64,000 nucleotides of DNA from Phycisphaeraceae bacterium (GCA_004213555.1 SHAP01000004.1:1-64000); one strand, 5' to 3'; positions 55,301 to 64,000 are shown, counted from the first letter of the stretch. Numbers and translations are program-made. Notes: generated from the sequence alone by a model not told the origin.

Positions 55301-58300
55301 TCCGTCTCCGCGACCACAAGAATGGCACCCAGCCGAGATTCTGCACTGACATACACCTCATCCAACGGGGCGCTCAGTCGTGAGTTGTAGACCGCAGAAT
55401 CACCTAGAGGTGGCACCACACGGAGCCTTCCGAAACGCCGTGCTGCATCCGGCTCTTCTCCCGAATTCGACAGCAAGTCATTCAACCGACGCGCAAGATC
55501 TTCAACATTGGCATGCTGAACTGGGAACAATCTCGGCTCCAGCCAACCGTCAGAAGCCGGCACATCCATCTTGATGCGCATCACTTCCACCAAAGCAACC
55601 GCCTCTTCAGATCCCGCAACCACAATCGCGTTTGTTCGATCATCCACCGACAAGGCAATCCCGGTCAAAAGAGCCCGTCCCGCCGGGTCGGCCGGCAAAC
55701 CGACGACACCGCTGACTGGAGTGCGAGACAATTGGCTCGACTGCGAAGCCAAGTCACGCACCAACGCGCTGAAAGCCCCGGCGTCAATATGGTCCAGCAC
55801 CATCACATTGACCGACACCGAAGGGGTCACCGGCACGCGATCCAAAAGCTCAATGAAAGACTCGATCGCCTGAACATTGGCACGCGATGATGTCACCACC
55901 ACGGTGTTGCTGGACGTATCAGGCTGCACCTTGATGGGAACCGTGAGATCCAGAGCCAAGTCTTCGTCAGCACCTCCATCTTGGTGAACGCGGAGCGCGC
56001 GAAGCTGGGCGGCGAGACCTTTGCTGAGGGGCGTTCCCACCGCGCTGTCCGAAGGCTCGAGGACGCGGCGAACAATGTTCACGATGGCATCCGCCCGATT
56101 GCGTTGCAGCTGCACCAGCCGCACTTCCGCGGCGGCATCGGTATTTTCACGATCGAGGGCCTTCAAGAGAGATGTGACCCGGTCTCGATCGGCAGGATTC
56201 ATCGCCACGACAATGGCATTGCGTCCAGGAACCGGTGAAATTCGAAGCGGCTCCCGGAAATTTCTTCCCGCAGCGTCCTGACCTCCCGCAGCCCCAACGC
56301 TGTTCAAGAAGCGTTGTGCATCCTGAGGAGAAACGTGATCCAAGTCAATGATCAAGACCGCTTCACCGTCAGAAGGCGCGGAAGACTCCAGAGCGGCCAC
56401 GGTCTGCTCGATACGCTCCATCAATGGTGGAGGGGCCGAGACGATGATGGCGTTCGAAGCAACTGAAGCTTGGATGGACAAGGGCTGGTTGCGTCGCTTG
56501 GCGACGGGATTGAATGTCCGCCGCAGTTCGTCGGCAATCACCGATGAACTTGAGGAAGCAATGCGGATGACCTCGACCACCCCTCCTTGCGCTTCTTGTC
56601 CAGCAAGATCCAAAGAGTTGATTATCTCAGCAATCTTGTCCATGCGATTTCGATTGGCCGCGACCACCACGCTGTTGGTTTCTGTTTCCGCACTCGCACG
56701 CACCCATTCGTTGGCTTCGACCAAAACGGCGGGTGGAGCGTCGCGATCTTCACGACCTCGAACGGCTTGGCCCGCACGCTGATTCCGTCCCGCAAGTTCA
56801 CCAGCGAATGCCTCGTTGATGGCCCGCGCGACTGCTCTGGAATCGGCATGGTCCAAAGTAAAAGAACGGAGTTGCAAAGAAGCATCATTTTCTTCGCGGT
56901 CCAGCTTGGAAATCAAAGAGCGGATGCTTTCCCATTCGCCTTCGGGTGCAGAAATGACCAAACTCCCAGTGCTGGGATCAGCCACGATGGAGACCGAACG
57001 TTGGGCGGGCGTTGTGGCGGCGTACGCATATGTGCCGTAGAAAATGCCGAGAGCTTCACGAACTTGCTTCGCCTCTGACCATTGCAGGGAAACAATTTCC
57101 GTCACCAGTGGATTTTCCACCGGACGGTCGAGGCTACCGATCACATCCTGAATGTTCTGCCACTGGTCTGTCGTGGCGCGAACGATGACTCGGTTCGTAT
57201 CGCGTTCAAAATCAAAGCTGGGACCTGGGACATCACGGGTCCCTCGATCCGAAACACGCTGCAGGGTGTACACCACATCATCGGCCATGGCGTATTCAAG
57301 CTGCACCACATGGAACTCGCGCATGGGCTTCGGCGGGGCCGAAGCCAATTCCTCGAGCAAACCTTCGATGATCGGCATTGATTCGGCAGTCGCGTTCACC
57401 ACAACCGCGTTGGTTCTTTGATCTGCCACAATTCGAGCCCGGACCAGCACGGCTTCATCGGCTCCCTCGGGCAAGACGGCTGTTCCGGTGGTTCGACCTT
57501 GGGCATCTAGTCCCAAAGACGATGTCAGCAAACGAACCGCTTCATCGGCTCGACCCTCATCCAACCGGAAGGTTCGAAGCACCGTTTGTTCGGCAGCTTC
57601 AGGCTGATCGAGCAACGCGACAAGTTCACGCGCCTGGCCCAGCACCGCCTCGGTACCGCCCAAGGCAATGCTTCGGGTGCGTGGATCGACGGTTACGGTC
57701 AGTTCATCACCCCGGCCACGGGGAAACTGTTCACGCAGCGCTCGCGCCACGGTATTGGGATCGGCCTCCAAGACTTGAACCAGCTCGATCTTGCGTTGAC
57801 GCAGCCCCTCGGCCTCATCTGAAACATCAAGAATGTCAACCAAGCCTGAAACAGCTTCCAGCTGCGATTCAGTGCCCGCGACCACCAAGGTATTTGTGCG
57901 TACGTCAGCGCGGATTTCTAGGGGTAACTCTTCACGGTCGCCGTAGCGGTTCACGTTCGAGAACTGGCTGTTCACAATCGGAAGAATTGTGCGGCGCATC
58001 CCTTCCGCTTGGGCAAACTCCAAACGAAATGTTTCAACCAACGTTGCCACGCCGTCCTCTTGAAGATCAAGATCCGCAACAAAGGCTGCCAAAATAGGCA
58101 AAGCATTGGCTGGGGCAGTGACCATGACGCTTCCAGTGGACCAATCACCGGTCACGTCCACCTGGTCATTTTGAATCACGATCGGGTCAAACCCCGGATA
58201 ACTGAGCGTCACAGACTTGGATGCAGGATCACGTCGATACCTTCGGTACTCCTCCCGACCTACCAATGAGTAAATCGCGTCGGCCACCATTTCCGTGTCA

Positions 58301-61300
58301 GCATTTTCCAAACGAAACACTCGAGCTTCACGTGGGGCATCGCCAACTGGTTTGGCAATGGCCGCGAGCAATTGAGTGACCAGCTCCAAGTCGGACGGGC
58401 TGGCGGTAACCACCAACGCATTGCTTTCGGGGTTCGGCAAAAGACCGATCTTCTGGGCACGTCGGGTCCCACCAGCAACATCCAGCTGCAACAACGCATT
58501 TTGAAGCAGTTTGGTGAGTGCATTGGGATCGACTGATGGAGGAAGCTCGATACTCAGAATTTCGGCGGGCGGAGGAGGCAACTCTGCGGCCAATTCATTG
58601 ACCAGCGCGGTGGCCGACTCGATGGATTCAGGAGAGCCCAGATAGACCAGAGAGTTGGTTGCGGGATCCACCGCGACGATCAAATCGGCTTCTTCATTGT
58701 CGACATCGGCGGTGTCTGATTCGGGCAAAGCCCCAAGCGCCGCTGCGGCCACCAAGCCAGAGATGGAATGCGCGCTGATGCCACCTTGACCAGGAATCTT
58801 CGGTTCCGATTTTTGTTCTGATGCGCTTTGTTCCGAAAGCAACTCTTCCAGAGTCATCACCCGGACTCTGGGACCGCCCTCACGTTCGAGCAACCGACGA
58901 AGGTTGCGTGCAATTTCTTCAGCGTCAGCAACCGATGGGTCCAGCCGCTGTGTCCGGAAAGTTCGCCGCCCGGCATAGGACGACCGGTCCAGTCGGTCGA
59001 CCAACTCCTGCGCGACATCTTGCAAAGCAACGGGCGCCGAAACAATCAACGTGTTGGTTTCTGGTTCGGCGGTCACTTCCACTGCGGAAGGTTGGTCTTG
59101 CAAGTCCGGCATCAACTCTTGCATTCGCCCCAACAAGATGGGGCGGAACATTTGCGCCATACGCTCCGCTTGCGCATGCTCAAGCTGGAAGAATCGAAGC
59201 TCGGTTTCGGCCCGCGGCGGAGCAACATCTAAATTTTCGATCAGCGCTTCGATGCGTGCAAACGCTTCGTCTGGCCCCGAGATGATGAGCGACTTGGTCG
59301 CCTCTTCCACCGAAACGTTGACCGGCACACGCCGGTCGCCTCCGGCCACGTTGAGCACGCCCTGGGCAGACAGTTCCCTTAGTGACGCCGCGACCCGCTG
59401 GGGATCGGCTTCGGTGAGCCGGTAGGTTCGAATGGAAGTCTCTGTCCGAACTTGCTCGCGATCCAACTGTCGCACCAATTCTTCAAAAGAGCTCATGCGA
59501 TCTGCGAGGGCATCGACAATCAACGAGTTGGTCTGCCGGTTCGCACGAACCACCACATCGCGGGGCTCACGCAATTCCGTCATCGGTCGACCGCGACGGT
59601 CGAGAGGAACCGGCTTCTCGGGGAACATCTCATCGAGGGTCCGGGCCAATTCCTCGGCTTGGGCGGTCTTCAGGGGGAAGATTCGAATGACACGGCCTTC
59701 CCGGTCGGCACCACCGAACGCATTCAGTTCGTCAACCAGTCCCTTAATTTCGGTCTGACGATCGTCCGAAGCCGTGATGATGAGTACGTTTGCACCTTCG
59801 GCGACGTCAATCTCAACCGGATCGGAACGTCGCTCGTCTGCTCCTCGAGCATCGAAACGGCGACGAAGAAGGTCTGCCACCGTGGCCGCATCGGTATTCC
59901 GCACCCCAAGCAAACGCAGCGGCGGCAAAGGCCCATCACCAAGACGATCGACCTTCGCAAGAAGGCTGATGCCAGTCTGTACCCATTGTTCTGGTCCAAT
60001 CAACACCAACTCGTTGGTGATCGACAACACCGAAACATCCACAGGATCCATCGACTGCCCAGGCTCTTTGGGGTACTCGTCGAGTGCCGTGCGCAATCTT
60101 TCAGCCACTTGTTCGGCGTCACCCCGTTGCACCGCGACCACCCGTCGGACATCCGGTGCCGGTAAAGCGGCACGTGCTTGAGCCATGGCCTCTTCCATGC
60201 GCTGCACCGCTTGCAGAGATCCTGAAAACAGCACAACTTCGGCCTCTTCTTTGTACGTCGCGGTGATGGATGCATCTGGCGGTTTGGACCCCGTGCTCAG
60301 AATCTCAAAGAGTTCTTGGGCATCCTCAAGCAACTGCTCCGGGTCAGCGACGTTCTGCACCGATACGGTTCGCACCACTTGAGCACCAGCCTTGGGAAGA
60401 TCCACGCGACCCAACAACGCCTCGGCTTCTGCGACAGAATCTGGAGACCCTGTCAAAAGCAATGCATTTAAGGCCTCAACTGCTGACACTTCGGCGGCAC
60501 GACGGCCATTTACGTCGGAGAGCATTTGCAGCAGAGATGTCAAATCGTCCGCCACCTTGGCGGCGGAACCAAACTGCACCGAAACCTGACGCACCGTGGG
60601 AGCCACCAAAGGAATCTGATCGAGTTCATCGAGCGCGGTGCGGAACGTGTCAGCGCCAACCGGTGTTGCTTCAATACGCACCGTTCCTTGTTGCGCATCG
60701 AACACGGCCTCAATCGTTTGGTCTCCTGCTGACAAAGCACGACTGGCCAAACGATCGCGGGCCAGTGTCAACGCACGCTCCACGTTGGCTTGCGCATCTG
60801 GTCCGCGCATTGGCAGGATCACGATGTCTCGTTCACCGGCACGGAGTTTGTCGAAGACCGGAAGCACTTCCTTAACCGCCGCCACATCGCTGGCGGGACC
60901 CGCCAAAATAAGGGTTCGATCTTCTGGTCCAGCAACCATCCGAAGCACTTGCTGTTGACGAACCGAAAGCACACCGCGGATTTGGGGCAAAATATCGGAG
61001 GCTCGAACAGCATCCAGTGCAACCACTTCGATTGCAGGCGCGCCATCGTCTCGGGGCAATTGAACGTCGCCGCCATCGTATTCAACGACCAGACCAGCCA
61101 ACTCTTCAAGAACGGCATCATTTCCCGCGACAAACAAACGATTTGTGGCCGCAATAGGAAGCAGTTTGGGACGCCGGTCCCTTGGCAATTGATTGATATA
61201 GGGACCCAAGGCACGCATGACTTCTTGAGGCGTGCTGTTCTCCAAGGTAAACGTGCGTCGGCCAGAACTTCGATCCGTAGGAACATCCAGCAACCGAACC

Positions 61301-62157
61301 GCTTCTTCAAGCTTGGAGATCTGCGCCTCGTTGCCTTTGACAATCAAGCTGTTGGTTCGTGCATCGGGACTGAAGCTGATCCCGGGGATCTGTTCATCCT
61401 CGACTTTGACTTGCTTGCCTTTGGCATCGACCACGTACTTTTCGATCCGCACCGCCAACAGAGATCGCAATGGCCCCATGATCGCATCTGCGCGGACATG
61501 CTCCAACTTGATGATGCGAACAATTCCATCGGTGTCTTGGGCATCAAAGGAAGCCACCATCCCGGCCAAACGACGCACTTGGGCGGCGGTCTCCACAACG
61601 ACCAAGGCATTTTGCTGTGGCAGGGCTGAGACCGACCCGTATCCCGCCACCAGTCCTCGAAGTTGTTCCACCAACGCGCTGGCCGATGCAATTCGAAGCG
61701 GCAGCACCAACGTAACCACTTCGTCATCCCTCACGTTGTCCGGCAAAGAGCCCACGAAGGTGGGCACATCACGCTTGGCCATCTCGGCAAGCGGCTGGAG
61801 ATACAGCATGTCCTCCCGGCGACGCAACATGACCCCCTTGGCCTGCAAGATGGTGTTGAGCACTTGCAAGCCATCATCAACACCGTAGGTCCGGTCGCTT
61901 TGGTAACGAAGCGTGCCCGCGGGAGGCGCGGCTTCCCACACCACCGGCAAACCTGCAGCGCGACCAAAGAAATCCACAACCTGTTCAAACGTGGCGCCCT
62001 TGAAGGCAAAGGTGATGGTGGGCTCGGCCGATTCGGGCTGGGCCGGCCCGTCCTCAAGCGTGACCTGATTCAATTTGGGGGCGGCCAGGAGCGGGCTGCT
62101 GACCACGAGCCCGCCAAGGAGCAAGGGTGCCAAAAAACTGCGCGGTGATCCTGACAA
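52309..62157 (-). CDS. Giant secretin (GspD/PilQ-like) with about 34 NolW/N1-type repeats
   Basis: 3282 residues from TTG 62157, chosen because GGAGG lies six bases upstream and the frame then begins with a signal peptide (SFLAPLLLGGLVVSSPLLA). Order: signal peptide 1-25; N0/STN domain about 47-123 (ITFAFKGATFEQVVDFFG); about 34 tandem NolW-type repeats, 146-2990, mean 84 residues; secretin domain from about 2999, with LGITLEVTPTITPDG, TVKDGQTIVLGGLISDR and VPLLGDLPGLGYLFRG then ELLIVLTPHVI. Classical GspD/PilQ are about 600-900 residues with about three such repeats. The repeats are strongly diverged, so this is not an assembly collapse. It lies directly downstream of PilM/N and PilO/P-like genes. 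The C-terminal 60 residues are polar and may dock a pilotin. Confidence 0.93.
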   Translation of the reverse strand: MSGSPRSFLAPLLLGGLVVSSPLLAAPKLNQVTLEDGPAQPESAEPTITFAFKGATFEQVVDFFGRAAGLPVVWEAAPPAGTLRYQSDRTYGVDDGLQVLNTILQAKGVMLRRREDMLYLQPLAEMAKRDVPTFVGSLPDNVRDDEVVTLVLPLRIASASALVEQLRGLVAGYGSVSALPQQNALVVVETAAQVRRLAGMVASFDAQDTDGIVRIIKLEHVRADAIMGPLRSLLAVRIEKYVVDAKGKQVKVEDEQIPGISFSPDARTNSLIVKGNEAQISKLEEAVRLLDVPTDRSSGRRTFTLENSTPQEVMRALGPYINQLPRDRRPKLLPIAATNRLFVAGNDAVLEELAGLVVEYDGGDVQLPRDDGAPAIEVVALDAVRASDILPQIRGVLSVRQQQVLRMVAGPEDRTLILAGPASDVAAVKEVLPVFDKLRAGERDIVILPMRGPDAQANVERALTLARDRLASRALSAGDQTIEAVFDAQQGTVRIEATPVGADTFRTALDELDQIPLVAPTVRQVSVQFGSAAKVADDLTSLLQMLSDVNGRRAAEVSAVEALNALLLTGSPDSVAEAEALLGRVDLPKAGAQVVRTVSVQNVADPEQLLEDAQELFEILSTGSKPPDASITATYKEEAEVVLFSGSLQAVQRMEEAMAQARAALPAPDVRRVVAVQRGDAEQVAERLRTALDEYPKEPGQSMDPVDVSVLSITNELVLIGPEQWVQTGISLLAKVDRLGDGPLPPLRLLGVRNTDAATVADLLRRRFDARGADERRSDPVEIDVAEGANVLIITASDDRQTEIKGLVDELNAFGGADREGRVIRIFPLKTAQAEELARTLDEMFPEKPVPLDRRGRPMTELREPRDVVVRANRQTNSLIVDALADRMSSFEELVRQLDREQVRTETSIRTYRLTEADPQRVAASLRELSAQGVLNVAGGDRRVPVNVSVEEATKSLIISGPDEAFARIEALIENLDVAPPRAETELRFFQLEHAQAERMAQMFRPILLGRMQELMPDLQDQPSAVEVTAEPETNTLIVSAPVALQDVAQELVDRLDRSSYAGRRTFRTQRLDPSVADAEEIARNLRRLLEREGGPRVRVMTLEELLSEQSASEQKSEPKIPGQGGISAHSISGLVAAAALGALPESDTADVDNEEADLIVAVDPATNSLVYLGSPESIESATALVNELAAELPPPPAEILSIELPPSVDPNALTKLLQNALLQLDVAGGTRRAQKIGLLPNPESNALVVTASPSDLELVTQLLAAIAKPVGDAPREARVFRLENADTEMVADAIYSLVGREEYRRYRRDPASKSVTLSYPGFDPIVIQNDQVDVTGDWSTGSVMVTAPANALPILAAFVADLDLQEDGVATLVETFRLEFAQAEGMRRTILPIVNSQFSNVNRYGDREELPLEIRADVRTNTLVVAGTESQLEAVSGLVDILDVSDEAEGLRQRKIELVQVLEADPNTVARALREQFPRGRGDELTVTVDPRTRSIALGGTEAVLGQARELVALLDQPEAAEQTVLRTFRLDEGRADEAVRLLTSSLGLDAQGRTTGTAVLPEGADEAVLVRARIVADQRTNAVVVNATAESMPIIEGLLEELASAPPKPMREFHVVQLEYAMADDVVYTLQRVSDRGTRDVPGPSFDFERDTNRVIVRATTDQWQNIQDVIGSLDRPVENPLVTEIVSLQWSEAKQVREALGIFYGTYAYAATTPAQRSVSIVADPSTGSLVISAPEGEWESIRSLISKLDREENDASLQLRSFTLDHADSRAVARAINEAFAGELAGRNQRAGQAVRGREDRDAPPAVLVEANEWVRASAETETNSVVVAANRNRMDKIAEIINSLDLAGQEAQGGVVEVIRIASSSSSVIADELRRTFNPVAKRRNQPLSIQASVASNAIIVSAPPPLMERIEQTVAALESSAPSDGEAVLIIDLDHVSPQDAQRFLNSVGAAGGQDAAGRNFREPLRISPVPGRNAIVVAMNPADRDRVTSLLKALDRENTDAAAEVRLVQLQRNRADAIVNIVRRVLEPSDSAVGTPLSKGLAAQLRALRVHQDGGADEDLALDLTVPIKVQPDTSSNTVVVTSSRANVQAIESFIELLDRVPVTPSVSVNVMVLDHIDAGAFSALVRDLASQSSQLSRTPVSGVVGLPADPAGRALLTGIALSVDDRTNAIVVAGSEEAVALVEVMRIKMDVPASDGWLEPRLFPVQHANVEDLARRLNDLLSNSGEEPDAARRFGRLRVVPPLGDSAVYNSRLSAPLDEVYVSAESRLGAILVVAETEHLQIAAELIGMLDVPSFRTSGGFASIGLANASAELVAGRLQRVIDEQREIGALGDDDGLLVEPDVASNAIILSGSPPALELARSVLPTLDTASSDVVVETIALVFADPVRVADVAQSLLQARSQMRQRMGAGARAVAETAVVLPDLRSNSVLVTATQTGLEIVQDLVLQLDVERDLNETVFEVIPVGRAGLSRTADAVGRLLERRTVGLSTSERARRQALVIPDARTGALLVAAAPEDIEVVQAITDQLLEIPDDPALGLHVVAVPANLEVDDVARRIEQLMQERERSLGDAAGPDDRVVVEAERSSNALLVAASQANLEEVEYLVELLSSTGDQLLRNREVALISVEGDTAENMVELLEDLYVDDANRRRPNSVRVVADSRSNGILVSGSPGDVRAIRDLIQRIDTQDPARLVEVRTVALASANAIETVSLIESVLRGGGRSRRGAATVLRYLGEDGDPVEVSLALRDVIALTPDVRTNSVIVSAPPDSLSLLVRMISDLDTSSTGAKSVRVFELVNADAAAMREILVDLFNLRQSGNLYVLKPREGGAPADAGGAAGAGGGASDVGGGEGFLGDDLTAVPDERQQLSITVDRRTNALLVSGTPKYLDLVKNVVEQLDSLEANERETFTVQLRNAKATDVASIVTDFVEEEQRKLVGTLSDEQLGSATRLLEREITIKGDEKTNTVLVSASPRHSERVRQLLEQLDVDPPQVLIGVMLAEVTLDRSSADGLEANVTAGGGTARGTLGFGLGTAALTGVAAPSMEVSGTDFGLFLRALRAQGRLQVLSNPAVMAANNEQARLQVGDLIRVADAQSVSDNGVNTTTREEQLGITLEVTPTITPDGFVRMDVKPSIRDLSARSVQISEDLISPVITTREAETTVTVKDGQTIVLGGLISDRYEKRTEKVPLLGDLPGLGYLFRGERETDARTELLIVLTPHVIDSPQRSSRVSEITNTEASRLSLPPEVLDMIRDGRINPTSGLFDANGERLDFSEEE
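53191..61722 (-). repeat. Array of about 34 diverged coding repeats (NolW/N1 domains) in the secretin gene
   Basis: Each repeat has a strand (V/I-x-x-L-x-x-A), a helix, and then the hallmark (T/S)N-(S/A/T)-(L/I/V)-(I/V)-V followed by a helix and L-D. Examples of the hallmark are TNSLIVKG, TNSLIVDA, TNTLIVSAP, SNALVVTASP, TNTLVVAGT, SNAIIVSAP, TNAIVVAGS, SNSVLVTAT, TNSVIVSAP and TNTVLVSASP. The thirteenth has an insertion of about 50 residues rich in Ser/Ala; the thirty-third carries a Gly/Ala-rich loop as in the last N domain of ordinary secretins. Count is by eye and may be off by one or two. Confidence 0.88.
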
Positions 62158-62224
62158 AATCCACCTCCGTGTGGCTGCATCTGCCGGCTCCGCCGGCACA
62201 GAGAGTCTATCGGACGATTGAGGA

Positions 62225-63157
62225 TCAGCGAGGAATCGCGCTGCCAATTTCAATACGAAGTTGCTGGTCGGCCCGCTGCAAAACCACCAGTTCAGGCTCG
62301 ATGCCCGAGATCACCGCTCTGCCAATACCGGCCCCTTCACGCAGCACCACCGTCTTGCCATTGGGACGCACCCACCATGACTCCATGGTCCCCGCCAGTT
62401 TCGCGATTCCAGTCAATCGCCATCTGTCGTAGGGAAATGAAGGCGACGAAGGCGGAGACGGCTTTGGGTTGGGCTGTGCCGCGGCGACGGCCGGAGCCGG
62501 GGGAAGCGCGAACGGATTGCTGCGGACAAAGTCGGCAAATTGGGCCAAGGCTTCGGGGGATGCGTTTGCAGGCTCTGGCTCACCCGCGTCGGGGCCCAAA
62601 AGGAACATGGTGGTGCACCGAACCGAAAAGCGCAAGCCGGCACCACCGAATACTGGATCGAGCCGCACGTCTTCAATTCGACATGGCCAAGATTGCGCTC
62701 GAAGTTCAGTCAGCAAACCCAGAACACGACCCACAGGAGCCACGCCACCAATTTTGAATTCGAGGGTGGCAAAATCCGGCTCATCACGGCGTTTTCGCAG
62801 CGAGGCCTGAGCTCTTCCCATGACAGACCGAGCCGGGGTCTCGACCAAGCGAGGCTCAGAAGTGATGACGGTCGCCTCCGCCACTTTGAAAGATTCGAGC
62901 AGGCGGTTCAGCTGGGTACGAACCCGATGATCCACCGTTTCTTCATCGCCGCCCAAGGTTCGGGCCCGAAGATCATCCAACGCTTTGCTGGCTTGGCGTC
63001 CCCGACGGACTTCCTGACCGGCCTTCTGCAATCGTTCGCGATACGCCGCAAGATCGGCACGCGCTTCAGCCACCGGCCCCGACCACCACGACCGGTACGC
63101 GCTGTACAAAAGACCTGTGAGCACCAGGACCCCAAGAGCAACGAGTCGGATGTTCAA
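62225..63157 (-). CDS. PilO-PilP-like fusion (GspM/GspC-like) inner-membrane assembly protein
   Basis: 310 residues. One N-terminal membrane helix (LVALGVLVLTGLLYSAY), a coiled coil (about 28-65), a PilO/GspM-like ferredoxin-fold region (about 75-195, with FATLEFKIGGVAPVGRVLGL), a Pro-rich linker (about 205-245), and a C-terminal PilP/GspC homology-region-like domain: WRLTGIAKLAGTMESW then GKTVVLREGAGIGRAVISGI. In T2SS/T4P these parts join the inner-membrane platform to the secretin. A PilP-like domain encoded directly before the giant secretin supports a physical link. ATGA overlap with the upstream gene. Confidence 0.82.
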   Translation of the reverse strand: MNIRLVALGVLVLTGLLYSAYRSWWSGPVAEARADLAAYRERLQKAGQEVRRGRQASKALDDLRARTLGGDEETVDHRVRTQLNRLLESFKVAEATVITSEPRLVETPARSVMGRAQASLRKRRDEPDFATLEFKIGGVAPVGRVLGLLTELRAQSWPCRIEDVRLDPVFGGAGLRFSVRCTTMFLLGPDAGEPEPANASPEALAQFADFVRSNPFALPPAPAVAAAQPNPKPSPPSSPSFPYDRWRLTGIAKLAGTMESWWVRPNGKTVVLREGAGIGRAVISGIEPELVVLQRADQQLRIEIGSAIPR

Positions 63158-64000
63158 GGCTCGCTCTCCCGACCAAGTTCATACGTGAAGGCTCGGGGCA
63201 ACCGTGACCCTTTTGCTGCCTCAGCGCCACTGGTTTCGATGCGATACCGATCCCCTTCGACCAGCGCCGCTCGGATGGCGTCGGCGACCGTTCGATCTTG
63301 GGCCTCGCCCGTCATCACAAATCGGAGCTGGTATGGGCTTTTCCACTTCTCTTTTCCAGAAGCCTTGTCGTCGTAAACCACCCCGTCAAATGCCATGAAA
63401 CCGCGCCACGATCCCATGACCGCACGACCATCATCAGGGACAACTTCTGAAATCGCCTGCAGTTCCGAAACAAAGTCAGGAGCAACCGAAAGCCACTCCA
63501 ACGCGTGCCGGTAGCGGAAAAGATTCCGCAGCGCTTCACCCTCAGCTTGGGTTTGTTGCGGGAGCTCGGCCCGGAGCAAATCGATTTGGGCTTGAAGTTG
63601 TCTCACTTCTTTGTTCCCAGAAGACCAAATCCACCCGAACAACACCAAAATCACGCCCGCCAACAGCATGCCGCGCCGGCGGCGCGGTCCCGAGAGATCT
63701 TGAGCAGCCCGTGGATGCTGTAGATCAATCCGAGGGTGAGAAAGCAAATGGGCGCGACCCAAGCCGACCAGCCCCCAAGGCGTGCCAGCTGGGTGTTCAA
63801 CATCAGCCGCCAGTGCCGTATCGAGCGGGGCTGCAACCCGATGCACAGAAAGACCAAGAGCACTGCGAAGCCGGTCCACCAAGTGGTCGGCCAACTCTTC
63901 TGCCCCCGACACCACTATCTCCCCCACTGGCTTGTCTTCGGTCATGCGCCAAGCCGAGACCAGCCGAATTGTTTCACGCTCGACATCTTCAAGATCATCA
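63154..64000 (-). CDS. PilM-PilN-like (GspL-like) protein, truncated at the window edge
   Basis: The frame stays open to the window edge; 282 residues are visible. The left part (LEDVERETIRLVSAWRM, VGEIVVSGAEELADHLVDRL, PRIDLQHPR) matches the end of a PilM/GspL actin-like domain. A membrane helix (LLAGVILVLFGWIWS), a coiled coil (NKEVRQLQAQIDLLRAEL) and a PilN/GspL-like periplasmic domain follow. An internal ATG at 63945 could be read as a start, but the frame upstream is clearly protein-like and the domain would be cut. The rest of the secretion operon presumably lies beyond 64000. Confidence 0.8.
   Translation of the reverse strand, partial: DDLEDVERETIRLVSAWRMTEDKPVGEIVVSGAEELADHLVDRLRSALGLSVHRVAAPLDTALAADVEHPAGTPWGLVGLGRAHLLSHPRIDLQHPRAAQDLSGPRRRRGMLLAGVILVLFGWIWSSGNKEVRQLQAQIDLLRAELPQQTQAEGEALRNLFRYRHALEWLSVAPDFVSELQAISEVVPDDGRAVMGSWRGFMAFDGVVYDDKASGKEKWKSPYQLRFVMTGEAQDRTVADAIRAALVEGDRYRIETSGAEAAKGSRLPRAFTYELGRESEP

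Noticed and set aside
52309-62157. Giant secretin gene as an assembly artefact of tandem duplication
   Set aside because: The repeats share only the fold motif and differ strongly in sequence and length, so they cannot come from collapsed or duplicated reads.

Overview
The window looks like a chromosome segment of a planctomycete, most likely class Phycisphaerae. The basis is inference from several clade-flavoured features: secreted proteins ending in a short dockerin-like repeat pair closed by a W-G-x-C type terminus, a DUF1559-like prepilin, DUF1573 and DUF5117-type secreted proteins, a proton/sodium-pumping pyrophosphatase, and a T2SS/T4P-type envelope operon with an enormously enlarged secretin. 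There is no insertion sequence, prophage or CRISPR array. Genes are tightly packed, often overlapping by 1-16 bases.

Layout. 1-8.4 kb: a truncated ORF end, folA, then a six-gene operon: an acyl-CoA dehydrogenase, the E1alpha/E1beta/E2 subunits of a pyruvate-type 2-oxoacid dehydrogenase, an MBL-fold hydrolase and an exported protein. 8.4-11.7 kb: an outer-membrane barrel candidate, a MoxR ATPase, a prepilin and a decayed dockerin fragment. 11.7-20.5 kb: housekeeping genes (cobalamin adenosyltransferase, gapA, mdh, gmk, a DUF1573 lipoprotein, tRNA-Cys, two cyclophilins, gatB). 20.6-32.8 kb: two dockerin-tailed secreted proteins (one a cupredoxin), sucD, holA, a lipoprotein, a GH57 glycosidase, pyrE, an 804-residue repeat protein, a candidate structured RNA and an MFS transporter. 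33-43 kb: rpsA with a structured leader, a secreted STN-like protein, a phosphoesterase, a membrane glycosyltransferase, an orphan histidine kinase, trmB and a frameshifted dockerin-tailed gene. 43-51.4 kb: rsfS, hppA, rpsU, a YacP-like NYN protein, pdxH, a large zinc metalloprotease and purE.

The most unusual part is 51.4-64.0 kb on the minus strand. A PilM-PilN (GspL-like) gene cut by the window edge overlaps a PilO-PilP (GspM/GspC-like) fusion. These are followed by a single gene for a 3282-residue secretin that carries an N0 domain and, by my count, 34 consecutive NolW/N1-type repeats where classical secretins carry about three. A translationally coupled lipoprotein and a YciH/SUI1 factor follow it. 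If the repeats stack as rings, as in GspD/PilQ, the channel could span an unusually deep periplasm. That is inference, but the architecture itself is read directly from the sequence.

A second window-wide pattern: about 17 genes have a -10-like TAnnnT hexamer (often TACACT, TAGCAT, TACGCT) ending 6-9 bases before the start codon and no Shine-Dalgarno sequence, which suggests widespread leaderless transcription. Other genes have ordinary GGAG/AAGGAG sites.
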